A stretch of DNA of 64,000 nt from Nocardioides sp. CER19 (GCF_029846275.1 NZ_JARVWS010000003.1:434001-498000), one strand, 5' to 3'; positions 1 to 8,367 are shown, counted from the stretch's first letter. Notes: a model not told the origin generated them from the sequence alone. A program made the numbers and translations.

Positions 1-82
1 CCGCGGTCACGCCGGGCAGCCAGAGCTCGAACTCCGGGCCGACGACGGAGCGCAGCGCGGCGACGTACTCGGGGATCGGCAC
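1..82 (-). CDS. NUDIX hydrolase, N-terminal fragment (runs off window)
   Basis: Only the first 27 residues are inside the window. They read PIPEYVAALRSVVG followed by a Trp-Leu-Pro-Gly-Val-Thr-Ala stretch, which is the usual opening of actinobacterial NUDIX hydrolases just before their first beta strand. The NUDIX box itself lies outside. The GTG start was chosen because family members begin almost exactly at this Pro-Ile-Pro motif. The neighbour on the same strand ends only about 19 bases upstream, so the two may be co-transcribed. The call rests on the N-terminal motif alone. Confidence 0.45.
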   Translation of the reverse strand, partial: MPIPEYVAALRSVVGPEFELWLPGVTA

Positions 83-100
83 GCGACCGAGGGTACGTCC

Positions 101-553
101 TCAGGACGCGGGGCCGTTCCGCGCCTCGATCGCCTTCACGGTGCCGTCGAACGCGTTCGACAACACCTTGCGACCTACGGTGGCCACCACGGCGCCCAGC
201 AGCCGGCCGCGGAGGTTCTTGCCCTCACGGACGACCGTGTAGTCGATGTCGGTGGTCCCGTCGGGGCGCCTCGTCAGGTCGTAGACGTGGCTGGAGCTCC
301 GGCCCCAGGTGTTGGAGTCGGTCGTCCTCAGCACGACGTGACCCGGGTTCGACCAGTCGTAGGTGAGCCGCTCCCAGATGCCCCGTGACCCCTCCGTCAC
401 GTCGGCCTGGTGGTCGCCGACGCTGTGGACCTGGAGGTCCTTGTCATCGGTGTTGCCGAAGATCTGGGAGCGCCCGGGGCCGAAGTCGGTCAGCGCGGCG
501 ATGAACTGCTCGGGGGTGACGCGCGTGTTGGCGTGCAGGTGGATGGTCGTCAT
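101..553 (-). CDS. SRPBCC / polyketide-cyclase-like protein
   Basis: This 150-residue protein has the size and pattern of a START/SRPBCC lipid-binding-fold protein. It opens with a short strand, then a helix (TPEQFIAALTDF), then alternating strands with conserved-looking Trp and Tyr residues, and ends with a long C-terminal helix that would close the hydrophobic cavity. There is no signal peptide or membrane segment, so it is cytosolic. It lies 12 bases downstream of the VOC-family gene on the same strand and is probably co-transcribed with it. Members of this fold bind or transform hydrophobic small molecules, but nothing in the sequence shows the ligand. Confidence 0.6.
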   Translation of the reverse strand: MTTIHLHANTRVTPEQFIAALTDFGPGRSQIFGNTDDKDLQVHSVGDHQADVTEGSRGIWERLTYDWSNPGHVVLRTTDSNTWGRSSSHVYDLTRRPDGTTDIDYTVVREGKNLRGRLLGAVVATVGRKVLSNAFDGTVKAIEARNGPAS

Positions 554-565
554 CGACGCGTCCGA

Positions 566-1240
566 TCAGACCGGCAGCTCGGTGCCGTGGTTCTCGGCGA
601 CCATGTAGGCGGCGTACCACTCGGGCCAGTTCGCGTCCTCCTCGCCGGTGCGGGCCTCGTGCTCGCCGTGCGCGGCCGCGGCCCGCTTCAGCGCACCGAC
701 CAGGTCGCTCACCGACGCGTACTCGGTGCTGCTGGTCTCGACGCGACCGGGGATCCGGGCGGTGACCTGCTGGAGCAGGAACGTGTTGCCGTCGGGGTCG
801 CGGAAGGTGGCGAAGGAGCCGTAGCTCGCGCCGTCGTCGGCGGGTCCGGCGGCCTGGCCGCCGTCGAGCCGGCCGAACTGCGCTCCCGGCGACTCCGGGT
901 GGAAGACGTCGCTGACCTCGGCGCCGAGGCCGACCAGCTGGTCGTGGGCCGTCTCGATGTCGGAGACGACGAGGTAGATGCCCTCGGCGGTGCCCGGCTG
1001 CTGACCGGTGATCAGGGTGCCGAACTGGATCGACGCCGGTGATCCGGGCGGGGTCAGCTGGACGACGCGGAAGCCGTTGTCGAAGCCGAAGTCGGCGTCG
1101 AGGCGCCAGCCGAGGTCCTCGTAGAACTTCTTGGACCGGTCGACGTCGGCGACGGGGATGACGACGGCTTCGAGCTTGAGGTCGGCCTTCGAGGTGGCGG
1201 CGGTGGCGCCGGTCTCGGGGTCGGTGGCGGTGCTGTTCAT
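566..1240 (-). CDS. VOC-family (glyoxalase/bleomycin-resistance-like) protein
   Basis: The 224 residues hold one vicinal-oxygen-chelate domain at about residues 22-140 (LEAVVIPVADVDRSKKFYED, later FRDPDGNTFLLQQV). A charged, mostly helical C-terminal extension of about 80 residues follows and contains NWPEWYAAYMVAE, a tail seen on many actinobacterial VOC proteins. These proteins may be dioxygenase-like, isomerase-like or drug-binding. The DPDGN motif supplies the usual metal-site region, but the substrate cannot be read. The gene is probably first of a two-gene unit with the SRPBCC gene. The ATG start precedes a low-complexity Thr/Ala leader, and an internal start is possible. Confidence 0.75.
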   Translation of the reverse strand: MNSTATDPETGATAATSKADLKLEAVVIPVADVDRSKKFYEDLGWRLDADFGFDNGFRVVQLTPPGSPASIQFGTLITGQQPGTAEGIYLVVSDIETAHDQLVGLGAEVSDVFHPESPGAQFGRLDGGQAAGPADDGASYGSFATFRDPDGNTFLLQQVTARIPGRVETSSTEYASVSDLVGALKRAAAAHGEHEARTGEEDANWPEWYAAYMVAENHGTELPV

Positions 1241-1328
1241 GGCTCACTCCTCGGGGTGGGGCGGGGATCGCCTTGTCACCACCGAGCGTGCCTGCAGGAG
1301 GGGGCCGTCGACCAGAGGGGTTTCGGAC

Positions 1329-1427
1329 TCAGTGCGACCCGGGGATGCGCGGCTTGGTGGTGGCCACCGCCGGGCGCGGGCGCACCGGGCGCGGCGTCGG
1401 CTTCGACGGAACCTTCGGATGGCTCAT
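1329..1427 (-). CDS. Small basic proline-rich protein (32 aa), unrecognised
   Basis: A short reading frame encodes a Pro/Arg/Lys-rich peptide beginning MSHPKVPSKPTPRPVRPRP and ending RIPGSH. An AGAGGGG-type ribosome binding site sits about 7 bases before the ATG. Its regular basic-proline composition is unlike a random GC-rich frame, and it fills the gap between the VOC gene and a membrane-protein gene. I do not recognise the function; a nucleic-acid-binding or ribosome-associated mini-protein is only a guess. Confidence 0.35.
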   Translation of the reverse strand: MSHPKVPSKPTPRPVRPRPAVATTKPRIPGSH

Positions 1428-1543
1428 CGCTGGAACCCCTCTCGTGCTCGGCAGCCGGACAGGATTCGCCTTCTTCCCCTTCACGATGCTCGCCGGCAGA
1501 CGGCTCAGGCGGGACCTCGCACGGCGAGTCTCGAGCCGGCCGG

Positions 1544-2155
1544 TCACTCCGTCGGCGGCGGCGCGAGGCCCGCGTCGGCCAGCTCCAGCGTGGCCAGCCT
1601 GCGCACCACCTCGGCGTCCCGCTCGCGCCACCGCCCCGCGGGGTCGTCGCTGATCCGGGCCAGCACGTGCAGCGGCTGGTTGGCCAGCGCGCGCAACGCG
1701 AACAGGTCGAGGTCGGCGGCCGAGTCGACGAGCCGCTGGCCCGCCGCCGCGCGCCGGAAGAACCGCACACGTGCCGGGACGTAGAACGCCACCACGAGCA
1801 GGATCGGCACCAGCGCGGTGGCAAGGGCCAGCCAGAACGCGAGCGTGTCGACCGCATCGACCTGGCTCCGCCCCGCCTGCGCCAGCCGACCCGCGGCCGC
1901 GCCGGCACCGTTGAAGGGACGGCTCGCGTCGTCCCCGACCACCGGCAGCCCGCCGACCGAGTCGGCCGCGTGGTGCAGCTGGGCGGCCAGGTCCCCGGCG
2001 GAGGAGTCGATCCGGCGCCCGGGAACGGCCAGCCGCTCGGTCGCGTGGTGCACCTGCGCCGCCAGCCAGATCCAGACGACCAGCCACACGACCAGCAGGA
2101 GGTCGCCGACGATCTGCGTCGTGCGACGGGACGGGAGGTCGGCGTACAGCTTCAC
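1544..2155 (-). CDS. Two-TM membrane protein, unknown function
   Basis: The protein has 203 residues from the GTG start (VKLYADLPSRRTTQIV). A first membrane segment runs at about residues 17-35 (LLLVVWLVVWIWLA). A polar, probably extracytoplasmic segment follows, then a second membrane helix near residues 110-130 (LALATALVPILLVVAFYV), and a cytosolic tail rich in Arg and Leu. The GTG overlaps the stop codon of the upstream M20 remnant in a GTGA arrangement, which supports this start over upstream candidates that lie in arginine-rich, non-protein-like frame. I do not recognise a named family. Confidence 0.65.
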   Translation of the reverse strand: MKLYADLPSRRTTQIVGDLLLVVWLVVWIWLAAQVHHATERLAVPGRRIDSSAGDLAAQLHHAADSVGGLPVVGDDASRPFNGAGAAAGRLAQAGRSQVDAVDTLAFWLALATALVPILLVVAFYVPARVRFFRRAAAGQRLVDSAADLDLFALRALANQPLHVLARISDDPAGRWRERDAEVVRRLATLELADAGLAPPPTE

Positions 2156-2502
2156 CCCCGCCCGTGACCGCTTCGGACCGCGGACAAACGTGAGCGGCGG
2201 AGCCCCGACCGCTCCGGACCGCCGAGCAGCCGGCGCGCGAGGAACACGTGGAAGCGGGTCGCGAGCAGCGGATCGTCGACGTGCACCCGCTCGTGGACGT
2301 TCGCGCGAGCTGCGCCATGGCGACCGCACGCGCGGCCGGCCTGGTACGCGACGAGCTCGCAGTCCACGCCGGCGTCGCGGGGGTAGCTGCACAGGTGGGC
2401 GGCGGCCCGCGTCTCGTCGCCCGGAGGGTTGGTGGTGTCGAGCCGGATCAGGTCACGCGTCGGCGCGACGACCTCGCTCGACAGGACGCCGGACTCCGTC
2501 AT
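2152..2502 (-). pseudogene. M20 metallopeptidase remnant with internal deletion
   Basis: The beginning reads like the start of an M20/ArgE-type peptidase (VAPTRDLIRLDTTNPPGDETRAAAHL, then DAGVDCELVA). The end reads like the C-terminus of the same family (NVHERVHVDDPLLATRFHVFLARRLLG). The roughly 300 residues that normally lie between them, including all metal ligands (HxDxVP, the EE pair and the remaining Asp/His/Glu), are missing. The reading frame is nevertheless open across the junction, so a 116-residue product could be made, but it cannot be an active peptidase. It overlaps the 3' end of the SPFH gene by about 50 bases and ends in a GTGA overlap with the next gene. A complete M20 gene elsewhere in the window is a different subfamily. 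Confidence 0.65.
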
Positions 2503-3325
2503 CGGTCGCCGGTGCCCCGTCGGGCTCACGCGCGCTCGGCACGCTCGGGCGTACGGGGGCCGGCTCGCCGGTCGCGACGGCCTCGAAGTACCGCAGCATC
2601 TCCACCGGGAAGGGCAGCACCAGTGTCGAGTTCTTCTCTGCGGCCACCTCGACCATCGTCTGGAGCAGCCGCAGCTGGAGCGCGGCCGGCGTCCCCGACA
2701 TGGTGTCGGCGGCCTCGGCCAGCTTGCGGGACGCCTGGAACTCGCCGTCGGCGGTGATGATGCGCGACCGGCGCTCGCGCTCGGCCTCGGCCTGCCGCGA
2801 CATCGAGCGCTTCATCGACTCGGGCAGCTCCACGTCCTTGATCTCGACCCGGTCGATCATGATGCCCCACGGCATCGCGGGGCTGTCGAGCATGAGCTCC
2901 AGGCCCTGATTGAGCTGCTCGCGGTTGCACAGCAGGTCGTCGAGCTCGCTCTTCCCGATGATCGACCGGAGCGAGGTCTGCGCGACCTTCGCGATGGCCT
3001 GGGCGTAGTCCTGGACCTCGATGACAGCCTTCACGGGGTCCATCACCCGGTAGTAGACGACGGCGTCGACCCGGACGGTCACGTTGTCGCGCGTGATGCC
3101 GTCCTGGGCGGGCACGGTCATCGTCACGACCTGCATGTTGACCCGCTTCAGCCGGTCGACGACCGGGATGATCGCGGTGAGGCCGGGCTCCCTCACCTCC
3201 GGCAGCACACGGCCGAGCCGGAAGACGACCCCGCGCTCGATCTGCTTGACGACGCGGGCGGTGGCCGCGAAGGCCACTCCTGCGAGCAGGACCGCGATCA
3301 CCAGAATGCTCAGCACCACGTCCAC
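2453..3325 (-). CDS. SPFH/band-7 domain protein (slipin/stomatin-like)
   Basis: This 290-residue protein has one N-terminal membrane anchor (about residues 4-22) followed by a complete band-7 domain: QIERGVVFRLGRVLPEVREPGL, IPVVDRLKRVNM, QDGITRDNVTVRVDAVVYYRV and SLRSIIGKSELDDLL. A coiled-coil region rich in Glu/Arg follows (SRQAEAERERRSRIITADGEF). This is the architecture of bacterial slipins, which oligomerise on the inner face of the membrane and organise microdomains. Slipins are often paired with an NfeD protease-like protein, but no NfeD gene is adjacent here. The C-terminal 35 residues are charged and low complexity. Confidence 0.9.
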   Translation of the reverse strand: MDVVLSILVIAVLLAGVAFAATARVVKQIERGVVFRLGRVLPEVREPGLTAIIPVVDRLKRVNMQVVTMTVPAQDGITRDNVTVRVDAVVYYRVMDPVKAVIEVQDYAQAIAKVAQTSLRSIIGKSELDDLLCNREQLNQGLELMLDSPAMPWGIMIDRVEIKDVELPESMKRSMSRQAEAERERRSRIITADGEFQASRKLAEAADTMSGTPAALQLRLLQTMVEVAAEKNSTLVLPFPVEMLRYFEAVATGEPAPVRPSVPSAREPDGAPATDDGVRRPVERGRRADA

Positions 3326-3479
3326 GGCGACTCCCTAGCGGGACGAGTTTCACTTTCCAGCGTACGTCCGTTGCACGAAATGAGCGCCGGTGGAGTTCAC
3401 GGATCCGATCGTGGGCCGGCCCCCCGACGCGCGGGGCGTCCGGGGGCCGGCGTACGAGCCTCAGGTCAGTCGGCGGCCG

Positions 3480-3740
3480 CTAGAGCAGCCCCTTCACCGA
3501 CCGTGTCTCGCCGTCGCGGTCGACGACCAGCTTGGCGCCGTCGGCGTTGTCGAGGTACTCGCGGACGACCGGGAGCTCCAGGCCGGTCGCCGACGCGATG
3601 GCGGTGTCCGGGACGGAGGCGATCCGCTGGCCGAAGCCGCCGGCCGGCAGGTCGTCGCCGGCGCTGCCCTGCGCTTGCAGGAGGAGCTCCTGGATCGTCG
3701 TGTAGAGGTCGTCGGTCGTGGCGTCGAGATCGCTCGTCAT
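3480..3740 (-). CDS. Small acidic protein (86 aa), unrecognised
   Basis: An 86-residue, mainly helical soluble protein (DLDATTDDLYTTIQELLLQAQG at the N-terminus, VRDGETRSVKGLL-like tail). No transmembrane segment, signal or metal motif is visible. The segment SVPDTAIASATGLELPVVREYLD resembles a short helix-turn-helix in which a second helix follows a turn, so a winged-helix DNA- or RNA-binding fold is possible. This is only a pattern-level impression. The gene stands alone between the SPFH gene and the acyl-CoA ligase gene. Confidence 0.55.
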   Translation of the reverse strand: MTSDLDATTDDLYTTIQELLLQAQGSAGDDLPAGGFGQRIASVPDTAIASATGLELPVVREYLDNADGAKLVVDRDGETRSVKGLL

Positions 3741-3782
3741 GAGGACTCGGTACCCGCTGCCCGAACCTTCATGGTCGTGACG

Positions 3783-5318
3783 TCAGTCTCGGACCCGGCT
3801 GCGCAGCACGTTCTTCTGGACCTTCCCCGTCGAGGTCTTCGGCAGGTCCGCGAACTCGATCCGTCGGGGCACCTTGAACCCGGCGATCCGCTCCCGCACG
3901 AACGCCCGGAGCTCGTCGGCGTCCACGACCACGCCGTCGCGGAGCGTGACGAAGGCGACCGGCACCTCGCCCCACGTCTCGTCGGGCGCGCCGACGACCG
4001 CGCACTCCAGCACGGCCGGGTGCTCGTCGAGGACGCGCTCGACCTCGACGGAGGCGACGTTCTCCCCGCCCGAGATGATGACGTCCTTGCGGCGGTCGCG
4101 GATCTCGACGTAGCCGTCCGGGTGCATCACCGCCAGGTCGCCGGTGAGGAAGCAGCCGCTCCGCGTGACCGCTGCGGTCGCCTCCTCGTCGCGGTAGTAG
4201 CCGAGCATGACGTCGTTGCCCCGGGCGGCGAGCTCGCCGACCGTCTCGCCGTCAGCCGGTACGTCGTCGCCGTCGGCGTCCAGCACGCGGAGCGGCCGCG
4301 CGATCAGGTTGCCGATGCCCTGGCGCGCCCGCAGCCGGTCGCGCTCGGACGTCCCGAGGGCGTCCCACTCGGGCTGCCACTCGTTGATGGCGACCGGCCC
4401 GAACGTCTCGGTCAGCCCGTAGAGGTGGGTCACGTCGAGGCCGAGCGGGCCGAGCCGCCCGATCAGGGCGGGCGACGGGGGCGCACCGCCGACGTCGACG
4501 TGCACCCGGTGGTCGAGCGGCGCGGCGGCCGGGTCGGCCGCGATCATGGCGAGGACCGTGGGCGCACCGCTGAAGTGAGTCACCCGCTCCTCGCGGAGCT
4601 GCCGCCAGATCTCGCCCGCGTCGACGGCCCGCAGGCACAGGTGGGTCCCCCCGGCCCCGGTGACCGCCCAGGTGAAGCACCAGCCGTTGCAGTGGAACAT
4701 CGGCAGCGTCCACAGGTAGCGGGCGCCCGGCCCGAGACCGGCGTGGTAGGCCATGGCGACGGCCTGCAGGTAGGCGCCGCGGTGGTGGTACATCACGCCC
4801 TTGGGCCGCCCGGTCGTGCCGGAGGTGTAGTTGAGCGCGAGCAGGTCGCGCTCGTCGACGTCCACCCGGTCGGCGGGGTCCGCGTCGGCCGCGTCCAGCC
4901 AGGCGTCGTAGGCATCCTCGACGACGAGCGCGATCCCGAGGTCGTCGGCGAGCGCCCGCGCCGTCTCGGCGAGCTCGGCGGTCGCCACCAGCAGCCGCGC
5001 GCCCGAGTGCTCGAGCACGTAGCGCATCTCGGCCCGGCTCAGCCGGATGTTGACCGAGACGAGGACGCCGCCTCGGGCCGGCACGGCGTGGTGCAGCTCG
5101 AGCATCACGTGGCTGTTCGCGCACAGGGCGGCGACCCGGTCCCCCGGCTCGATCCCCGCCCGCGCGAGCGCGCTAGCCAGCCGTCCACAGCGGTCGGCGA
5201 GGTCGGCGTAGGTCAGCCGGACGGCTCCGTCGACCACCGCGACCCGCTCGCCGAACACGGCCGCCGAGCGGTCCAGGAGCGACGCCGGCGTGAGGGGCGC
5301 GAACGTGAAGTCAGCCAT
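3783..5318 (-). CDS. Acyl-CoA synthetase (AMP-binding, FadD-like)
   Basis: The enzyme activates a carboxylic acid as acyl-AMP and transfers it to CoA. The 511 residues have the full ANL-superfamily set: P-loop NYTSGTTGRPKGV at about residues 163-175, the YGLTETFG adenine/gate motif, the TGDLAVMHPDGYVEIRDRRKDVIISGGENV hinge and A8 region, and a C-terminal PKTSTGKVQKNVLR with the catalytic Lys. The length and a His-His before the channel (HRGAYLQAV region, later FHCNGWCFTW) match the medium/long-chain acyl-CoA synthetase group close to DmdB/FadD. Chain length cannot be fixed. The gene is followed by nothing on its strand for about 40 bases and is preceded by a tandem duplication just before the start. 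Confidence 0.85.
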   Translation of the reverse strand: MADFTFAPLTPASLLDRSAAVFGERVAVVDGAVRLTYADLADRCGRLASALARAGIEPGDRVAALCANSHVMLELHHAVPARGGVLVSVNIRLSRAEMRYVLEHSGARLLVATAELAETARALADDLGIALVVEDAYDAWLDAADADPADRVDVDERDLLALNYTSGTTGRPKGVMYHHRGAYLQAVAMAYHAGLGPGARYLWTLPMFHCNGWCFTWAVTGAGGTHLCLRAVDAGEIWRQLREERVTHFSGAPTVLAMIAADPAAAPLDHRVHVDVGGAPPSPALIGRLGPLGLDVTHLYGLTETFGPVAINEWQPEWDALGTSERDRLRARQGIGNLIARPLRVLDADGDDVPADGETVGELAARGNDVMLGYYRDEEATAAVTRSGCFLTGDLAVMHPDGYVEIRDRRKDVIISGGENVASVEVERVLDEHPAVLECAVVGAPDETWGEVPVAFVTLRDGVVVDADELRAFVRERIAGFKVPRRIEFADLPKTSTGKVQKNVLRSRVRD

Positions 5319-5362
5319 GTGCCCAGCGTGCCGCAGAGTCGTGCCCAGCGTGCCGCAGAGTC
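5319..5362. repeat. 22-bp perfect tandem duplication
   Basis: Two identical copies of a 22-base unit (GTGCCCAGCGTGCCGCAGAG plus TC) lie head to tail immediately upstream of the acyl-CoA ligase start codon, in its leader region. Each unit itself contains an internal GTGCC repeat. It looks like a recent slippage or duplication event and would change the length of the ligase 5' leader. Confidence 0.85.
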
Positions 5363-5376
5363 AGGGCGCGCCGCCC

Positions 5377-5571
5377 CTACTCACGCTCGAGCCGCAGCGC
5401 GAGCGCCGGACAGGTGGCGACGGCGCGACGGGCGTGCCGCATCGTCTCCCGCGGCACCGTGCGGTCGTGGAGCACCGGGTAGCCGCCGGCGTCGGAGCCG
5501 ATGTTCTCCGGCAGCAGGAGGGCACACATGCCGTGGCCGTCGCAGCGGGTCCAGTCCACCTCGATCCTCAT
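5377..5571 (-). CDS. Single-cluster ferredoxin, probably [3Fe-4S]
   Basis: The 64-residue protein starts MRIEVDWTRCDGHGMCALL and has Cys10, Cys16 and Cys54 (ATCPALAL). The fourth position, between Cys10 and Cys16, is not Cys. That is the pattern of small actinobacterial [3Fe-4S] ferredoxins that feed electrons to P450s or other oxidoreductases. The start is set by a 4-base ATGA overlap with the end of the NuoF-like gene, so it is the last gene of a translationally coupled operon. It probably exchanges electrons with the flavoprotein encoded just upstream. Confidence 0.85.
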   Translation of the reverse strand: MRIEVDWTRCDGHGMCALLLPENIGSDAGGYPVLHDRTVPRETMRHARRAVATCPALALRLERE

Positions 5572-6812
5572 GAGTGGAGTCCGTCCAGGGGCAGGACGCC
5601 GAGGTAGGGCCGACCGCAGCCGCCGCGCTCGGCGTGGACGAGGAGCTCCTCGGTCATGCTGGCCAGGGCGCTGCCCACGAACGCGGCCGTGCCGTCGGGG
5701 TGGGCGCAGGCGCCACGACCGACGAGGCCGCGCAGGCGCGCCGTGACGTCGGGGGCGGGGCGCCCGCGCAGGAGCGCCGCGACGTCCTGGGCCACGGCGT
5801 GCGTGCCGAAGAGGCACGGCCCGCACTGCCCGGCCGACTGCGCCGCCAGCCACGAGCTGACGGCGGCCACCTCGGCCAGGGCGCAGCCGCCCTCGGGGAG
5901 GCGGGCGATGACGCCCGCGTTGAGCGGGACGCCGGCCTCGCGCAGCAGCGGTCGGGTCGCCCTCAGTCCGCTGGTGTCGGCGATCCAGCGGCCGTGGTAT
6001 CCACCCACGAGGACCGGACCGTGGACGCCGTCGGGGCGGAGCAGTGCGTCGAGCGGCAGCCCCGTCGGCACCTCGACGACGCCGGGAACGGGCACATCGC
6101 CGGCCACGGTCAGCAGGGTGGTCCCCGGCTCGCGCGGGTCGCCGACCCCGGTGAAGCCACGGACACCGAGGGAGACCAGCAGGGCGATCTGTGCGAACGT
6201 CTCGGCGTTGCTGGCGAACGTCGGCGCGCCGTGCAGCCCGCGGTCCGACGGGAGCGTGCGGCGCCCCGGCGGCACGGCCGCCCGTCCCTCGAGGCCGTTG
6301 AGCAGGGCCCTCACCTCGCCGGCGACGAAGCGGTCCTGCTGCAGCCGCACCACCACCCGCTCGGGGTGGGGTTCGAGTCGCCGCCGCTCCTGCAGGGCCT
6401 GCGCGAGCGATGCGTGCGCGGCCGCGTCGTGCACCGCGATCGTGACGCGGCGGGTCCCCAGCGCGCGGGCGACGACGAGCGCTCCGTCGATGACGAGGTG
6501 GGGTGCGACGGTCATCAGCGTGCGGTCCTTGTGGCTGGCGGGCTCGCTCTCCGAGCCGTTCACGACCACCTCGACCGACGACCCGGTCCGCATGGCGGCC
6601 AGCTTGGTCGACACGGGGAACGCCGCTCCGCCGCGACCGAGCAGGCGCACGGTCGCCGTCTCGGAGACGAGGACACCCTGGGTGCGGTGCTGCTGCGGGC
6701 CGTGCAGGGTCCGGTGCAGCGCGAGCTCGGCGCGACCGCCATGGGTGACGCCGGCCAGGAGCCGCGCCGAGCCGTACGCCGTCGGGGTGGCCGGGGCCTG
6801 CAGGGCGGTCAT
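5568..6812 (-). CDS. NuoF-like flavoprotein (complex I 51-kDa subunit/SLBB family)
   Basis: This 414-residue soluble protein carries the FMN-binding glycine-rich loop of NuoF (RLLGRGGAAFPVSTKL) and the following NGSESEPASHKDRTLM motif. An SLBB-like middle domain (TVAGDVPVPGVVEVPTGLPL) and a C-terminal iron-sulfur region with QCGPC and a later GAC follow. Compared with NuoF the first cluster Cys is replaced by Ala (QSAGQCGPC), leaving three obvious Cys ligands. The family binds NAD(P)H, FMN and a cluster and could pass electrons to the neighbouring ferredoxin or to the membrane cytochrome-like partner. A strong GGGAGGAG site precedes the chosen ATG, which overlaps the stop of the upstream gene by 4 bases. 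Confidence 0.8.
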   Translation of the reverse strand: MTALQAPATPTAYGSARLLAGVTHGGRAELALHRTLHGPQQHRTQGVLVSETATVRLLGRGGAAFPVSTKLAAMRTGSSVEVVVNGSESEPASHKDRTLMTVAPHLVIDGALVVARALGTRRVTIAVHDAAAHASLAQALQERRRLEPHPERVVVRLQQDRFVAGEVRALLNGLEGRAAVPPGRRTLPSDRGLHGAPTFASNAETFAQIALLVSLGVRGFTGVGDPREPGTTLLTVAGDVPVPGVVEVPTGLPLDALLRPDGVHGPVLVGGYHGRWIADTSGLRATRPLLREAGVPLNAGVIARLPEGGCALAEVAAVSSWLAAQSAGQCGPCLFGTHAVAQDVAALLRGRPAPDVTARLRGLVGRGACAHPDGTAAFVGSALASMTEELLVHAERGGCGRPYLGVLPLDGLHS

Positions 6813-7444
6813 GAGCTCCTCCCGGTGTGCGTGAGCTGCCGGTCGGCGGCTCGGCGCACCCGGAGCATCTGGCGGCGGACCGCCAGCGGTCCGCCCGAGT
6901 GTCGCTGCTCGGCGCTGAGGCGGGTCCAGACGGCCACCAGGACGGCCAGTGCCGAGCCGGCGTAGAGCCACCACGCCCAACGCGTGGTCGTGTCGGTGCC
7001 GGCCAGGAGGCCGTGGGCCATCGCCAGCGGCCAGGCGGCGTAGGCGAGCGCGTGGACCGGCCGCCAGCGCCGCACGGCCCACGCCGAGCCGGCGAGCCGT
7101 CCCCGCAGGGCTCCGCTGAGCGCGACCACGGCGAAGCAGTAGACGGCCAGGGTGCCCAGCCCGACCGCCAGGCCGCGGTAGCCGGCCGTGAACGGCACGA
7201 GCGCGCCCGGCACCGAGATCGCGACGTGGCGGTCGAGGATCAGCAGCACGGCGTGGAGCGCCAGGAGGGCCAGGGTCACCACGGCCGCGGAGCGGTGCGC
7301 GAGCTGCAGCAGGAGCCGGGTGTCACGGCGCCGCAGGCGCGTCGCCGGCGAGGAGCCCGAGGCGATCGCACCCAGGCACACCGCGGTGGTCGCGCCGAGC
7401 AGGGCCATGAACCCCGCCGCCCGGGCGAGGAACCACAGCGTCAT
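6809..7444 (-). CDS. Ferric-reductase-like transmembrane protein
   Basis: The protein has 211 residues with five to six membrane helices. His residues sit in adjacent helices (LLLQLAHRSAAVVTLALLALHAVLL and RPVHALAYAAWPLAMAHGLLAG) spaced as in the haem-binding four-helix core of MsrQ/ferric-reductase-like proteins (Pfam Ferric_reduct). There is no FAD/NAD domain, so electrons must come from a partner, plausibly the NuoF-like protein and ferredoxin encoded immediately downstream. It is coupled by 4-base overlaps on both sides (ApbE upstream, NuoF-like downstream). A role as the membrane haem conduit of a small redox chain is my inference. Confidence 0.75.
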   Translation of the reverse strand: MTLWFLARAAGFMALLGATTAVCLGAIASGSSPATRLRRRDTRLLLQLAHRSAAVVTLALLALHAVLLILDRHVAISVPGALVPFTAGYRGLAVGLGTLAVYCFAVVALSGALRGRLAGSAWAVRRWRPVHALAYAAWPLAMAHGLLAGTDTTTRWAWWLYAGSALAVLVAVWTRLSAEQRHSGGPLAVRRQMLRVRRAADRQLTHTGRSS

Positions 7445-8367
7445 GCGGCACGCTCCTCGACCGGCCAGGTGCCGACCCTCCGCACGCTCCCGCTGCGGTC
7501 CACCAGTCGGGCGGACACACCGGCGCGCTCGAGCCGCAGGGCTGCGGCCGCTCCCCAGACCAGTGCGGCCGTGCTGAAGGTGTTGGCGAGGACGCAGCTG
7601 CGCGCCCAGACGGCGGCCGTGCGCAGCGGGCCGTCCGTGGGCCGTCCGGTGCGCGGGTCGATGACGTGGTGGGCGTCGCCGGATGCGGTACGCCAACGGC
7701 GCTCGAGCGTCGAGGAGGTGGCGAGGCCGCCGTGGGTGACCCCGACGACCTCGCCAGGACCGCCCGCGACCTCGGCGACCCGCACCGGCCAGGGCGCGTC
7801 GGCAGGTCCGGCGACCGCGACGTCTCCCCCGATCTCGACCAGGGCCGGGTACCGATGCCGGGCGGCCACCCGGCGGGCGGCCTCGTCGGCCGTCCACGCC
7901 TTCGCCGTCGCCCCGAGGTCGAGGCGCAGCCCGCGACCGACACCGACGCGACCGAGGCTCCGGTCGACCGTGACACGCCGCCAGTCGGCCGGCGCTCCCT
8001 CGACGCCGGCCGACGGCGGACATGCCCCACGGCGGCGGACGACGTCGATGTCGTCGTCGTATCCGCAGGCCGCGACCTGGTGACCGACCGTCGGATCGAC
8101 GGCTCCGTCGGTGCTCCGGGCCGCGTCGAGGGCGGCTTCGACGAGCGTCAGCGCGAGTGGTCCGACCGGCAGCAGCCGCGGCGCGGCGTCGTTGACGACC
8201 TGCACCTCGGAGTCCGCCCTGAAGCGGCTCGCCGCCCGGTCGACGTCGGCCATCAGGGTCGCCACGATCGCGGCGGCATCGTCCACCACCGCTTCCGTGA
8301 CCGGCTCACCCTGCCCGACCAGCACGCGCACCGTGCAGGACCAGTCGCGCCAGCTGCGCTCGCTCAT
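7441..8367 (-). CDS. apbE: FAD:protein FMN transferase (ApbE family)
   Basis: ApbE attaches FMN covalently to a Thr/Ser in a target flavoprotein. The 308 residues contain the family landmarks: an N-terminal RASRFRADSEVQVVND segment, VDPTVG, RLDLGATAKAWTADEA (equivalent of the DLGGIAKGYAVD motif), GGDVAV and HHVIDPRTGRPTDG with the metal-binding region. No lipobox or signal peptide is evident, although many homologues are exported. The operon contains no recognisable FMN-binding-domain (NqrC/RnfG-like) substrate; the Gly/Ser/Thr-rich exported protein encoded just upstream is the only local candidate acceptor. The gene overlaps its neighbours by 4 bases on each side. Confidence 0.9.
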   Translation of the reverse strand: MSERSWRDWSCTVRVLVGQGEPVTEAVVDDAAAIVATLMADVDRAASRFRADSEVQVVNDAAPRLLPVGPLALTLVEAALDAARSTDGAVDPTVGHQVAACGYDDDIDVVRRRGACPPSAGVEGAPADWRRVTVDRSLGRVGVGRGLRLDLGATAKAWTADEAARRVAARHRYPALVEIGGDVAVAGPADAPWPVRVAEVAGGPGEVVGVTHGGLATSSTLERRWRTASGDAHHVIDPRTGRPTDGPLRTAAVWARSCVLANTFSTAALVWGAAAALRLERAGVSARLVDRSGSVRRVGTWPVEERAA

